Source: an uncultured bacterium
GTDB lineage: Bacteria; Bacteroidota; Bacteroidia; Bacteroidales; Bacteroidaceae
Assembly (NCBI GenBank): GCA_905214625.1
Contig: CAJMMQ010000002.1
Span: 62,001-126,000, forward strand
DNA: 64,000 nucleotides
Direction: 5' to 3'
Numbering within the stretch: the first letter of the stretch is position 1; each line of letters opens with the position of its first letter. This document shows positions 8,640 to 17,583 of the stretch, in pieces. Under the pieces are notes generated by a model. The model was given only the letters and a program-made list of their open reading frames with translations. It searched no databases and had not been told where the DNA came from. The position numbers and the translations under genes are program-made.

Positions 8640-9629
8640 CTATTTCTTTGTCTTGGCGGTTTTCTTCGCCGCTGTCTTTGCCGTTGTTTTCTTGTCGTTT
8701 CCGCTCTTTGCGCCGGTTTCGGCCTCTGGCTTCTTAGCCTTCTCTACCGACACCATCTCAACGGTGAATATCAGTGTGCTGTATGGGCTTATCTTGCCTG
8801 CCTGACGCTCGCCGTAGGCCAGATTCTGCGGTATGTAAAGCTCCCACTTGCTGCCAACGGGCATCATTGTAAGGGCTTCTGTCCATCCCTTGATAACCTG
8901 ATTGGGGCGGAACTTTGATGTTTCGCCGGGGCGTTTGTAGCTGCTGTCGAACACTGTGCCGTCTATCAGACGTCCTTCATACTTCACGGTTACCTCGTCG
9001 TCTACTGAAGGTATCTCGCCGTTGCCTTTTACGAGCACCTTATACTGCAGTCCGCTGGGTGTTGTAACCACGCCTTCCTTTGTCTTGTTGGCTGCCAGGA
9101 AGTCTTCGCCGGCCTTGCGTGTGGCCTCGTTGCGTGCGTCAACGGCCTGCTTGAAGGCCTTGTCAAAATATTCCTTGGCCACAGAGTCGGCCATCAGCGT
9201 GTAGTCTTTTTTCAGCGCACTGACAAATCCCTTGTTGAAGAGCGCGCTGCTGATAGAGTCGGCCTGGCCCTTGAACTCGTCTTTCAGGAATGGCAGCATG
9301 CGCTCGCTCACCATCAGGGCTATCTGCTCTCCGGCAAAGTATGCCTTTGTCCTGTCGTTTATACCTCTGGCCATTGCGTCCTCATATCCCTTTATAAAGT
9401 CGGCCATGTATGCCGTGTCAACGCCGAATCCCTGTTTCAGATAAGGCACCAGTCCTTCTGTGCGCACCATTCCGGCCGAATAGCTGAGCGAGTCAGACTT
9501 GGTTACCAGACTAATTTTTGCTGTCTCCTGCTGGGCCTTCTTGTCCTTTTTCTTCTTTCCGGCAGCGTCGGCTGTATTGAAAGAAGCACTCACCAGAATG
9601 GCGAGTGCTGCTAAAAATATTTTCTTCAT
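8640..9629 (-). CDS. Periplasmic FKBP-type peptidyl-prolyl isomerase
   Basis: 329 residues. A signal peptide (MKKIFLAALAILVSASFNTADAA) leads into a Lys-rich spacer, so export to the periplasm is expected. Residues about 40-190 resemble the FkpA/Mip helical dimerisation region (SLSYSAGMVRTEGL onward). The catalytic FKBP domain runs from about 195 to 300, with LQYKVLVKGNG, VKYEGRLIDGTVFDSSY, VIKGWTEAL and PQNLAYG. A Lys/Thr/Ala-rich tail of about 30 residues (KKTTAKTAAKKTAKTKK) follows; such basic tails may contact nucleic acid or surface polymers, but this is only a guess. It lies four bases after the lipoprotein paralogue and is the last gene of the operon. Confidence 0.93.
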   Translation of the reverse strand: MKKIFLAALAILVSASFNTADAAGKKKKDKKAQQETAKISLVTKSDSLSYSAGMVRTEGLVPYLKQGFGVDTAYMADFIKGYEDAMARGINDRTKAYFAGEQIALMVSERMLPFLKDEFKGQADSISSALFNKGFVSALKKDYTLMADSVAKEYFDKAFKQAVDARNEATRKAGEDFLAANKTKEGVVTTPSGLQYKVLVKGNGEIPSVDDEVTVKYEGRLIDGTVFDSSYKRPGETSKFRPNQVIKGWTEALTMMPVGSKWELYIPQNLAYGERQAGKISPYSTLIFTVEMVSVEKAKKPEAETGAKSGNDKKTTAKTAAKKTAKTKK

Positions 9630-9633
9630 TTAA

Positions 9634-10509
9634 TTATTTGTTACCTAAACCGATAAGTTCAATTTTGAAGATTAGTGCCGAGAAAGGCTTGATGTCTTTC
9701 TGCTCGCGGTCGCCATAGGCAAGATTCTGAGGTATGACAACCTCCCATACGCTTCCTGCCGGCATGTGTGTCAGGGCTGTTGTCCATCCCGGAATAACCT
9801 GGTTGGCGCGCAGCGTTACAGGCTCCTTGCGCTCGTAAGAGCTGTCGAACACCTTACCGTCGATTGTCTTTCCTTCGTAATGTACTCTTACTGTAGATGT
9901 ATCTGTAGGTATTTCTCCCTTGCCTTCCTTGATTACTCTGTAGAGCACTCCGCCGTCGAGTTTCTTCACTCCGGCCTTCTTGGCATATTCAGCAAGATAT
10001 TTCTCGCCAGCCTTCTTGTTGGCACCATACTGCTCCTCTACAGCCTTGCTTCTTATGGCCTGCATCTTGAGCTGAGCCACGCGCTGAGCCTGCTCAACGG
10101 TCATGAGTCCGTTCTTGCCTGTTGTTCCGCTGATGAATCCTGCCATGAAGTTCTTCAGAGAGATAGTCTTTGTCGAGTCGCTGCCGAAGAGTTCGTGGTT
10201 AATTCCCTTAATCATCTGGTTAGAAATCTGCTGGCCTATCTGTATACCTGCATAGTAGGCTGCCTTCTTCTTGTCGTCTCCGGCATTTGCACCTTCGTTG
10301 AGTCCCTTGAAGAACTCGTCCATGTATGCAGTGTCTACTCCGAGTCCTCTTACGAGATAATCTTTCAGTCCCTGTGTCTGTGCCATACCTATGGCGTAGC
10401 TCACTGTGTCTACATCATTCTTCAGGTCTGCTTTCGGTGTTGAGTTGCCGCAAGAAACAAATGTTGCGGCTGCTACAGCCCAGAGGGCTGCGAATGTTAA
10501 CTTTTTCAT
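9634..10509 (-). CDS. FKBP-type peptidyl-prolyl isomerase lipoprotein
   Basis: 291 residues. The N-terminus has a lipobox (TFVSC, Cys20), so this copy should be membrane anchored. The helical FkpA-like region begins at VSYAIGMAQTQGL, and the FKBP domain occupies about 190-288 (VLYRVIKEGKGE, VHYEGKTIDGKVFDSSY, VIPGWTTAL, PQNLAYG). It catalyses cis-trans isomerisation of prolyl bonds and may act as a folding chaperone for outer-membrane or secreted proteins. It is the middle gene of three tandem paralogues, 76 bases from the upstream one and four from the downstream one. Confidence 0.93.
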   Translation of the reverse strand: MKKLTFAALWAVAAATFVSCGNSTPKADLKNDVDTVSYAIGMAQTQGLKDYLVRGLGVDTAYMDEFFKGLNEGANAGDDKKKAAYYAGIQIGQQISNQMIKGINHELFGSDSTKTISLKNFMAGFISGTTGKNGLMTVEQAQRVAQLKMQAIRSKAVEEQYGANKKAGEKYLAEYAKKAGVKKLDGGVLYRVIKEGKGEIPTDTSTVRVHYEGKTIDGKVFDSSYERKEPVTLRANQVIPGWTTALTHMPAGSVWEVVIPQNLAYGDREQKDIKPFSALIFKIELIGLGNK

Positions 10510-10585
10510 CTTTGTTTTATCTTTTTATTGTTTTCATTTTTTACTTTCATGCCTTCGCTCCTGCGCGCGGCTGTCTGTCCTCATG

Positions 10586-11191
10586 TCAGAGCACCTCGAT
10601 AAGCTCTACGTCGAATATCAGTGCTGCAAACGGAGGTATTGACGCTCCTGCGCCGCCCTCGCCGTAGCCGAGGATGTAGGGTATGAAGAAGCGGTATTTT
10701 GCGCCTTCCTGCATCAGCTGCAGTCCTTCGGTCCATCCTGCTATAACCTGGTTGAGGGGGAACACTGCCGGCTCGCCGCGCTCCACGCTGCTGTCGAACA
10801 CGGTTCCGTCGATGAGGAATCCCTCGTAGTGGCACTTCACCTTGTCGGTAGCCTTCGGCTTCTTGCCGCTGCCTTCTTTCAGCACCATATATTGCAGTCC
10901 GCTGGGAAGCGTAACCACACCCTCTTTCTTGGCGTTCTCTGCCAGATATTTCTCGCCTTCAGCCTTGGCAGCCTTTCCTTTCTCGGCGCGCTCGGCGTTA
11001 AGTTTCTCTTCCTGCTTGCGGAAGTAATCCTGTACGATTGTTTGCGCTTCACGGTTAGAAACCTTGAGCTCGTTGCCCGCAATCACGTCTTTTATCGCCG
11101 CAGCGAAATCCTCAATGCTCAGGTCTGACGCACCCATCTGTGCCAGCTGGCGGCCGATGCCCAATCCTAAAGCGTAACTTACTTTATCCAT
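10586..11191 (-). CDS. Cytoplasmic FKBP-type peptidyl-prolyl isomerase
   Basis: 201 residues without any signal peptide: the protein starts directly with the helical region (MDKVSYALGLGIGRQL). The Lys/Glu/Ala-rich linker helix (RKQEEKLNAERAEKGKAAK) leads to an FKBP domain at about 100-201 with LQYMVLKEGSG, CHYEGFLIDGTVFDSSV, VIAGWTEGL and IPYILGYG. It is the first gene of the operon, and the lack of an export signal separates it from its two downstream paralogues. A TACCTTTG box on the minus strand (11236-11243) is a plausible -7 element for the operon. Confidence 0.92.
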   Translation of the reverse strand: MDKVSYALGLGIGRQLAQMGASDLSIEDFAAAIKDVIAGNELKVSNREAQTIVQDYFRKQEEKLNAERAEKGKAAKAEGEKYLAENAKKEGVVTLPSGLQYMVLKEGSGKKPKATDKVKCHYEGFLIDGTVFDSSVERGEPAVFPLNQVIAGWTEGLQLMQEGAKYRFFIPYILGYGEGGAGASIPPFAALIFDVELIEVL

Positions 11192-11459
11192 TTCTTTGTC
11201 TATTTGTTTATGATTACTACCTTAATAAAATCGTGCAAAGGTAGCATTTTTATCTGATTACAGAATTATTATTGAAAAAAAATCACTAATTTTGTGCATT
11301 GTTAATAGTCTTGTGGCCGGGCGGCGGCGCGTCAGCCTGCCAACAACAAAAGCAATACGCCAAAAGGCGGGCCGCAAGCTTTAGCAACACGGCACAATAC
11401 ATGGCCGCACATGAGGCGTGGCCATGTTAACCGGATAACCCTTAAACTATAAAAGCGTG

Positions 11460-12164
11460 ATGAAGAAAATTGTTGTTCTTACTGGTGCCGGAATGTCGGT
11501 GGAGAGCGGACTTAGCACGTTCAGGGATGCCGACGGACTGTGGGAGAACTATCCCGTGGCGCGCGTGGCCACCCACGAGGCGTGGGAGGCCGACCCCGTG
11601 TATGTTAATAACTTCTACAACATGCTGCGCAAGAAACTGCTGGCGGCAAGGCCCAACGAGGGGCACAGGCTGGTGGCGGCGCTCGAAGGCAAGTATGACG
11701 TTACGGTGGTTACGCAGAACGTTGACAACCTGCACGAGGAGGCCGGCAGCTCGAAGGTGATACATCTGCACGGAGAGCTGATGAAGGTGTGCTCGAGCCG
11801 CGACGTTGACAACCCCCACTTCATAAAGACGCTAACACCCGACAGCCTTGAGGTGAAGCCCGGCGAGAAGGCCGGCGACGGCTCGCTGCTGCGCCCCTAC
11901 ATAGTGTTCTTCGGCGAGGCGGTGCCCAATATCGAGAAGGCCGCGGCCGAAGCCATGAACGCCGACATATTCATTATCATAGGCACGTCGCTCAACGTTT
12001 ATCCGGCGGCAGGACTTGTGCAGTATGTAAGACCCGGAGTGCCCGTATATCTGATTGACCCCAAGCCGGTGATGGCAGCCGGGCGACACGACGTAAGACA
12101 GATAACGGCAGGCGCGTCGGAAGGCATGCGCCAGCTGTCTGAAACACTGATGAAACAAGTCTGA
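11460..12164 (+). CDS. cobB: SIR2-family NAD-dependent protein deacylase
   Basis: 234 residues of sirtuin fold. Motifs: GAGMSVESGLSTFRD (NAD binding, residues 9-23), TQNVDNLHEEAG, HLHGE with the catalytic His, RPYIVFFGE, and IIIGTSLNVYPAAG. Sirtuins remove acetyl or other acyl groups from lysine using NAD. The segment where most members have two CxxC pairs for zinc has one Cys only (MKVCSSRD), so the structural zinc site appears lost. The product could be a zinc-free variant. I start at ATG 11460; a GTG lies one codon earlier. It is transcribed alone and ends at a hairpin followed by a 22-bp repeat array. Confidence 0.92.
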   Translation: MKKIVVLTGAGMSVESGLSTFRDADGLWENYPVARVATHEAWEADPVYVNNFYNMLRKKLLAARPNEGHRLVAALEGKYDVTVVTQNVDNLHEEAGSSKVIHLHGELMKVCSSRDVDNPHFIKTLTPDSLEVKPGEKAGDGSLLRPYIVFFGEAVPNIEKAAAEAMNADIFIIIGTSLNVYPAAGLVQYVRPGVPVYLIDPKPVMAAGRHDVRQITAGASEGMRQLSETLMKQV

Positions 12165-12205
12165 CCAAATTTCAAACGGTTATATTATGTTATTTTAAAA
12201 TCAAT

Positions 12206-12245
12206 GGCTGTAACGGTCTGGGTTAAGATAGTTACAGCCGCTTTT
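12206..12245 (+). terminator. Terminator of the sirtuin gene
   Basis: The 9-bp stem GGCTGTAAC / GTTACAGCC (12206-12214 and 12231-12239) is followed by GCTTTTG. It directly abuts the first unit of the 22-bp repeat array. Confidence 0.65.
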
Positions 12246-12333
12246 GTAAAAGGCCGTCTTTTAGGCTGCAAAAGGCCATGTTTTAGCGCGCAAAAGGCCA
12301 CCTTTCAGCACCTAAAACACGGCCTTTTGCAAA
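12246..12333. repeat. 22-bp repeat array 1 (four units)
   Basis: Four consecutive 22-bp units begin at 12246, 12268, 12290 and 12312. Each resembles GCAAAAGGCC-NNN-TTTTAG plus a short linker. Unit 2 can pair with unit 4 over 19 bases with one mismatch. It lies between the sirtuin and pectate lyase genes. Confidence 0.9.
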
Positions 12334-12440
12334 ACAGCCCCGCAGGCGGCCTTAGCCGACAAGCCCCAAACAGGGCGTCGGCATTGCAAACAAAAACTAA
12401 ACAAAAAGCATTTTTTGCTATATTGTTGTCATATTTTAAT

Positions 12441-12448
12441 TAAATTTG
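12441..12448 (+). promoter_or_regulatory. Probable -7 box of the pectate lyase gene
   Basis: TAAATTTG matches the Bacteroidota -7 consensus TAnnTTTG and sits 92 bases before the start codon. A TTTG at 12414-12417 is 23 bases upstream, a little farther than usual for the -33 element. Confidence 0.5.
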
Positions 12449-12539
12449 CAGCTGCAAACATCAACTTGCATCGCCTCGCCGTCTGCCCCCCTATGCTTAC
12501 GTAGCACCGGACGGAACACGGCCGGCTACAACATAGTAT

Positions 12540-13793
12540 ATGAAAATTAACAGCTACAAAAGTCTTATGAACATTTCAAAATTATCATTGTGTGCAATCA
12601 TGCTGCTCGCCATAGGAACAGCAGCAAAGGCACAAATGTCTGCCCACGACTACAACAGCCCTGTGGGATGGGGCACCGTAGACGGCACAATCACGGGCGG
12701 AAACGAGGAAAACGTCACCAAGGTTACAACCATGAGCGAGCTGAAGACGGCTCTGGTGGGCACAACCAAAAGGACCATCTATCTTGAAGGCGAGATAAAA
12801 ATAACGGGAGTGATAAGCATGAGCAGCGTGCAGAACAAGACAATATACGGACTGCCGGGCTCGGCGTTGGTAAACGACACTCACTCTGAAAACGCAAGCC
12901 AGAGCGGCATACTGTCGCTCGAGTCGGCAAAGAACGTAATAATCAGAAACGTTACGTTCAAGGGAGCAGGGGCCTACGACATGGACGGATACGACAACCT
13001 GAACCTGTCGAAGTGTACATATATATGGATTGACCACTGCGACTTTCAGGACGGCGTGGACGGAAACTTCGACTGCAACAAAGGTTCCGACCACATCAGC
13101 GTTACATGGTGCCGCTTCCGCTATCTGAAAGAGCCGTGGCCGGGAGGCACTGGAGGCTCTGACGACCACCGCTTCAGCAACCTTTGGGGCGGAAGCGACA
13201 GCGAGACGGCGAGCGTGGGCAAGCTGCGCACGACATTCTACAGCTGCTGGTGGGACGAGGGATGCCGCGAACGCATGCCGCGCATACGCTTCGGGCAGGT
13301 GCATCTGCTCAACTGCCTCTACTCGTCTTCTGTTTCCAACTATTGCGTAGGAGCAGGTTACAAATGTAACGCATACGTTGACCGCTGCGTGTTCGACAAC
13401 GTGAAGAACCCCTGGAAACTGTATGCCACAAGCGGAAACTACACCGACTATAACATAACCATGACCGGAAACCTTGGCGCAAAGGACGAACAGTCGAAGT
13501 CGGGAAACATCGAATATTTCATTCCTTCTGACTATTATCAGCTCGAGGGCTACGATGTAAACCTCGTAAAAGACGAAGTTAAGGCTTACGCCGGAGCCAC
13601 CCTCAGCGTTGAATACGGACAAGGCGTAACCACGGCAATAGGCAGCATAGGCAGCGACACGGCCGAAACGCTGTCGGTAACCTACTATTCTCCGTCGGGC
13701 ATGCAGCTGTCGCAGCCGCAGAAAGGCCTCAACATTGTAGTGAGAAAGATGGCCGACGGCACGGTTGAAACATCGAAAGTGATGATAAAATAA
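12540..13793 (+). CDS. Secreted pectate lyase, PL1 family
   Basis: 417 residues. Export signal at the start (LSLCAIMLLAIGTAAKAQ). The body is a right-handed beta helix of the PL1 family: WIDHCDFQDGVDGNFDCNKGSDHISVTWCRF contains the calcium-binding Asp region, and ERMPRIRFGQVHLLNC carries the catalytic Arg block. It should cleave polygalacturonate by beta-elimination. The last 35 residues (YSPSGMQLSQPQKGLNIVV and onward) form a C-terminal sorting domain like those on type IX or related secreted proteins, shared with three other proteins in the window. The gene starts at 12540; a second Met is at residue 10. An OPT transporter gene follows after 23 bases. Confidence 0.92.
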   Translation: MKINSYKSLMNISKLSLCAIMLLAIGTAAKAQMSAHDYNSPVGWGTVDGTITGGNEENVTKVTTMSELKTALVGTTKRTIYLEGEIKITGVISMSSVQNKTIYGLPGSALVNDTHSENASQSGILSLESAKNVIIRNVTFKGAGAYDMDGYDNLNLSKCTYIWIDHCDFQDGVDGNFDCNKGSDHISVTWCRFRYLKEPWPGGTGGSDDHRFSNLWGGSDSETASVGKLRTTFYSCWWDEGCRERMPRIRFGQVHLLNCLYSSSVSNYCVGAGYKCNAYVDRCVFDNVKNPWKLYATSGNYTDYNITMTGNLGAKDEQSKSGNIEYFIPSDYYQLEGYDVNLVKDEVKAYAGATLSVEYGQGVTTAIGSIGSDTAETLSVTYYSPSGMQLSQPQKGLNIVVRKMADGTVETSKVMIK

Positions 13794-13816
13794 ACCTTAA
13801 AAAATAACAAAGCACA

Positions 13817-15802
13817 ATGGAAAACGAAATTAAAGACAACATCAAGTTGCCCGACAACGCCTTCACCGAGCTGAAGGAGGGCGAAGAATACCAGCCCGTA
13901 ATGAGCCCCGACAAGGCTTATCCCGAAGTTAACGGCTGGTCGGTTACGTGGGGCGTGCTCATGGCCATACTCTTCTCAGCAGCAGCCGCATACTTGGGCC
14001 TGCGCGTAGGACAGGTGTTCGAGGCCGCCATACCTATAGCCATAATAGCCGTGGGCGTGTCTACGGCAGCCAAACGCCGCAACCCGCTGGGCGAAAACGT
14101 CATCATACAGAGCATCGGAGCATGCTCCGGTGCAGTCGTTGCCGGCGCCATCTTCACCCTGCCCGCCATCTACATACTCAAAGACAAATATCCAGAGATG
14201 GGCGCGTCGTTTATCAACATACTGCTCAGCTCGCTGCTCGGAGGCATCCTGGGCATACTCTTCCTCATACCGTTCCGCAAGTATTTCGTAAAAGACATGC
14301 ACGGCAAGTATCCCTTCCCCGAGGCCACGGCCACAACACAGGTGCTCATAAGCGGAGCCAAGGGCGGCAAGCAGGCCAAGCCGCTGCTGCTGGCCGGACT
14401 GGTGGGCGGTCTCTACGACTTCATCGTGGCAACCTTCGGATGGTGGAACGAGAACTTCACCACGCGCGTGTTCGGCTGGGGCGAGATGCTCGCCGACAAG
14501 GCCAAGCTGGTGTTTAAGGTCAACACGGGAGCCGCCCTGCTGGGCCTCGGCTACATCGTAGGCCTCAAGTACGCCTTCATAATCTGCCTCGGCTCGCTGG
14601 CAGTGTGGTGGCTCATAGTGCCCGCCATGGCCCTGATGTTTCCCGACACGGTGCTCAACCAGTGGAATCCGTCCATAACCACGGCCGTGGGAGCAATGTC
14701 GCCCGAAGACATCTTCAACGCCTACGGCAAGTATATCGGCATCGGCGGCATAGCCATGGCCGGCATCATAGGCATCATCAACTCGTGGGGCATCATCAAG
14801 CAGGCCGTAGGACTGGCCGCAAAAGAGATGAAAGGCAACAAGACTGCTGCCGAAAAGCTGCCACGTACACAGCGCGACATCCCGTTCAAGATTATCGCCA
14901 TAGGCTCGATAGCCACCATACTGGTAATCTTTATCTTCTTCTGGGCCGGCGTAATGCAGGGCAACCTGCTCTTCGCCGTAGTTGGAATAGTGCTCGTTGC
15001 CATAATAGCCTTCCTCTTTACCACGGTGGCAGCCAACGCCATTGCCATTGTCGGCTCTAACCCTGTGTCGGGAATGACGCTCATGACGCTCATCCTCGCC
15101 TCTGTGGTTATGGTGGCCGTAGGACTCAAAGGCACTGGAGGCATGGTGGCCGCGCTCATCATGGGCGGCGTGGTTTGCACGGCCCTGTCGGTTGCAGGCT
15201 CGTTCATCACCGACCTGAAGATTGGCTACTGGCTCGGCTCTACGCCCCGCAAGCAGGAAACATGGAAGTTCCTCGGAACGCTGGTTTCGGCCGCTACAGT
15301 GGGCGGAGTGATGATTCTGCTCGACAAGACCTACGGATTTGCCAGCGGACAGCTCGTTGCCCCTCAGGCAAACGCCATGGCGGCAGTTATCGACCCGCTT
15401 ATGAACGGCATCGACGCGCCGTGGATTCTCTACGCCATAGGAGCCGTAATAGCCATCGTGCTGACATGGCTCAAGGTGCCGGCACTGGCCTTTGCCCTCG
15501 GCATGTTTATCCCCATACAGCTCAACATACCGCTGCTCATAGGCGGAGCCATCAACTGGTATATAACAACTCGCTCAAAGAACGAGGAAGTTAACAAGGA
15601 AAGAGGCGAGAAAGGTACGCTCATTGCCAGCGGATTTATTGCCGGAGGAGCGCTCATGGGCGTTGTAAGCGCACTGCTGCGCTTTGCCGATGTCGACGTG
15701 CTCAACACCGAATGGCTGGCTAATCCGCTGTCTGAGGTATGCTCGCTCGTGGCTTATGCCCTGCTCATCGTTTATCTGATAAAGAGCACCAAGAAGGCTT
15801 AA
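13817..15802 (+). CDS. OPT family oligopeptide transporter
   Basis: A 661-residue inner-membrane transporter with about 15 hydrophobic segments. The first 30 residues are acidic and cytoplasmic, then SVTWGVLMAILFSAAAAYLGLRVGQVFEAAIP begins the membrane core, as in bacterial members of the OPT family. KYPFPEATATTQVL and the repeated small-residue segments are typical. Such proteins import oligopeptides, or possibly metal chelates, with protons. It lies 23 bases after the pectate lyase gene and may be read through from it, though a functional link to pectin is not obvious. A strong hairpin terminates the unit. Confidence 0.92.
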   Translation: MENEIKDNIKLPDNAFTELKEGEEYQPVMSPDKAYPEVNGWSVTWGVLMAILFSAAAAYLGLRVGQVFEAAIPIAIIAVGVSTAAKRRNPLGENVIIQSIGACSGAVVAGAIFTLPAIYILKDKYPEMGASFINILLSSLLGGILGILFLIPFRKYFVKDMHGKYPFPEATATTQVLISGAKGGKQAKPLLLAGLVGGLYDFIVATFGWWNENFTTRVFGWGEMLADKAKLVFKVNTGAALLGLGYIVGLKYAFIICLGSLAVWWLIVPAMALMFPDTVLNQWNPSITTAVGAMSPEDIFNAYGKYIGIGGIAMAGIIGIINSWGIIKQAVGLAAKEMKGNKTAAEKLPRTQRDIPFKIIAIGSIATILVIFIFFWAGVMQGNLLFAVVGIVLVAIIAFLFTTVAANAIAIVGSNPVSGMTLMTLILASVVMVAVGLKGTGGMVAALIMGGVVCTALSVAGSFITDLKIGYWLGSTPRKQETWKFLGTLVSAATVGGVMILLDKTYGFASGQLVAPQANAMAAVIDPLMNGIDAPWILYAIGAVIAIVLTWLKVPALAFALGMFIPIQLNIPLLIGGAINWYITTRSKNEEVNKERGEKGTLIASGFIAGGALMGVVSALLRFADVDVLNTEWLANPLSEVCSLVAYALLIVYLIKSTKKA

Positions 15803-15859
15803 AGCCTGGCAACAACAAGAGTCAGCAAAACAACACACGGCCGGCAAGACGGCCATGAT

Positions 15860-15912
15860 AAAATAATCCGGGCTTATGCAGAGTTTGCTCATGCATAAGC
15901 CCGGATTATTTT
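15860..15912. terminator. Bidirectional terminator between OPT and LicD genes
   Basis: A perfect 21-bp stem (15860-15880 with 15892-15912) with an 11-base loop, A-rich on one side and T-rich on the other. It serves convergent genes ending at 15802 and 15991. Confidence 0.9.
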
Positions 15913-15990
15913 ATAACGTATTTTATTTGCTGCAAATGGCTGTAAACGCCACAACGGCAGGCTGAAAGGAGGCCTTCTCCGGCAGAAATG

Positions 15991-16803
15991 TCAGCCTTTG
16001 AACTCCCTGTAAGGGTGATTAAGGTCGAGATAATGAAAGTTGTGCTGGCGCTGCGCGCTGTGTTTTGGTATGGTCATGTAGTCGCCATACTTGTTAGACA
16101 GATATGTGTCATAGTTGTTCACGCCCATAACCTCAGTGTCTTCAAAAGCGTATGGCACGGGCGTTCCCAGTATATTCTTGTCCATCGCGCCCTTTGAGCC
16201 GTCGTCATAGTCGGCCACAAGGCGGCAGTTGTCGTAGCTGTAGCTGTGGAGCAGGCGGCTTATGCGCTGCTGAACGCCGGCAAGCGTGTACATGCGGCGG
16301 CACAGCAGGGGCACCCACGAGCTTGGTCCGTGGCCGTGCTTGTAGGGGTCGCGGAAGAGCAGATACAGCACTCGCTTGTAATATTCGTAGCGTGCGAAGT
16401 GGAGCTTGCGCGCCACTGCGCCCCCTGGCACTCCGTCGATGGGGAACACATCGAGATAAACGCCGCCCAGATACTTCAGGTGCATGCGCTCTATGAGCGT
16501 GGTGTCGGCATCCTGAATCTTGGCGAACGGCAGCGGATATACGCTGTCGTTCTCGGCGCAGACCATCTCATAAGGCTTAGGCATCCATTCTGCCGCATGC
16601 TCAATGAGGCGGTCGTAGTCAGGGCGCGGCATGGCAATGTCGAGGTCGTCGTCCCAAGGTATGAAGCCCTTGTGCCTCACCGCCCCTATCATTGTGCCTG
16701 CCCAGATATAGTAGCGCAGGTTGTGCTCGCGGCATACGGTGTCGACAGCCTTGAGTATTCCGAGTATTCTGAGCTGCAGCTCACGTATGTTGTATTCGGC
16801 CAT
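15991..16803 (-). CDS. LicD family phosphotransferase
   Basis: 270 residues of the LicD/nucleotidyltransferase-like fold, which transfers phosphocholine or a similar group from a CDP-linked donor onto surface sugars. WAGTMIGAVRHKGFIPWDDDLDIAMPR (residues 30-57) contains the G-A-x-R and W-D-D-D-x-D metal-binding signature. YLGGVYLDVFPIDGVP follows, as in this family. No membrane span is seen. It is the last of three minus-strand genes with an aminotransferase and a LicC-like nucleotidyltransferase. Together they suggest synthesis and attachment of a phospho-amino-alcohol. The donor and acceptor are not readable. Confidence 0.9.
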   Translation of the reverse strand: MAEYNIRELQLRILGILKAVDTVCREHNLRYYIWAGTMIGAVRHKGFIPWDDDLDIAMPRPDYDRLIEHAAEWMPKPYEMVCAENDSVYPLPFAKIQDADTTLIERMHLKYLGGVYLDVFPIDGVPGGAVARKLHFARYEYYKRVLYLLFRDPYKHGHGPSSWVPLLCRRMYTLAGVQQRISRLLHSYSYDNCRLVADYDDGSKGAMDKNILGTPVPYAFEDTEVMGVNNYDTYLSNKYGDYMTIPKHSAQRQHNFHYLDLNHPYREFKG

Positions 16804-16854
16804 AACAGCTTTTTGGTTTATGTATGATGATTGTCAACTGTCTGAAAGAATATG

Positions 16855-17583
16855 TCAGAACAGCTCACGGGGTATTATTTCTGAAGCCTGGTTAAAGTCT
16901 TCAACGGTGTCGAGCTCTATAGAGAAGAGGTCGGATGTGTCTACCACACTGAACTTGTGGCCCTGGGGAATGAGCCGCTCGAAGGCTCTCTCGTAGAATA
17001 TGTCTACAAGGTGCTCGCCCTCTATCATGCGGTCGAGCTCGCTGAACAGTGCCTCTGAATAGTCGGCGCATATCTTCTCTATGCCCACAGACTCGCCTAT
17101 GGCCTTGTCTATGCTGCATGTCTTGCTTATCTCGCTCACCATTCCGTCCTCGTCGGTTATCACCTTTATCTCCTCCTCGCCCAGCTTGTGGCTGTTGAGG
17201 GCCAGGGCTGTGCCGGGCGCGGCAAGCATGCGCTCAACTATGCGGCCGTCGAAGAGTATGTCGCTGTCGAGCAGCAAGAACTCGCGTCCGGCCACATGGG
17301 GCTTTGTGAGCCAAAGAGAATATATGTTGTTTGTGGTCTGATAGTCGGCGTTCTCAATGAAGTGGAAGTCGATGTCGGGATAGTTGCCTTCGAGAAAGAG
17401 GCGTATCATGCCTCCGCGATAACCCGTAACAACCACTATCTGCCTTATCCCGGCAGCCACAATACTGTCTACCGTGCGCTGCAGTATGCACTTGCTGCCC
17501 ACGCGCAGCAGGCACTTCGGGCGGTCGTCGGTGAGCGGACGCAGCCGCGACGCCATTCCGGCGGCTAATATTACGGCTATCAT
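16855..17583 (-). CDS. LicC-like sugar/choline-phosphate nucleotidyltransferase
   Basis: 242 residues of the NTP-transferase fold. It begins with the nucleotide-binding signature (MIAVILAAGMASRLRPLTDDRPKCLLRVG) and has FLLLDSDILFDG for the metal Asp, with ENADYQTTNNIYSLWLT in the substrate region, as in LicC-type phosphocholine cytidylyltransferases. It should activate a phosphorylated compound with CTP. Its start overlaps the stop of the aminotransferase gene by four bases (ATGA), so translation is coupled. LicD follows 51 bases later. A glucose-1-phosphate thymidylyltransferase-like role is less likely, since the N-N-I-Y-S-L-W motif is typical for LicC types. Confidence 0.88.
   Translation of the reverse strand: MIAVILAAGMASRLRPLTDDRPKCLLRVGSKCILQRTVDSIVAAGIRQIVVVTGYRGGMIRLFLEGNYPDIDFHFIENADYQTTNNIYSLWLTKPHVAGREFLLLDSDILFDGRIVERMLAAPGTALALNSHKLGEEEIKVITDEDGMVSEISKTCSIDKAIGESVGIEKICADYSEALFSELDRMIEGEHLVDIFYERAFERLIPQGHKFSVVDTSDLFSIELDTVEDFNQASEIIPRELF

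Noticed and set aside
12585..13622. 345-residue minus-strand frame antisense to the pectate lyase
   Set aside because: It lies fully inside a well-supported gene on the other strand and has no domain or signal; GC-rich codons leave long antisense frames open.
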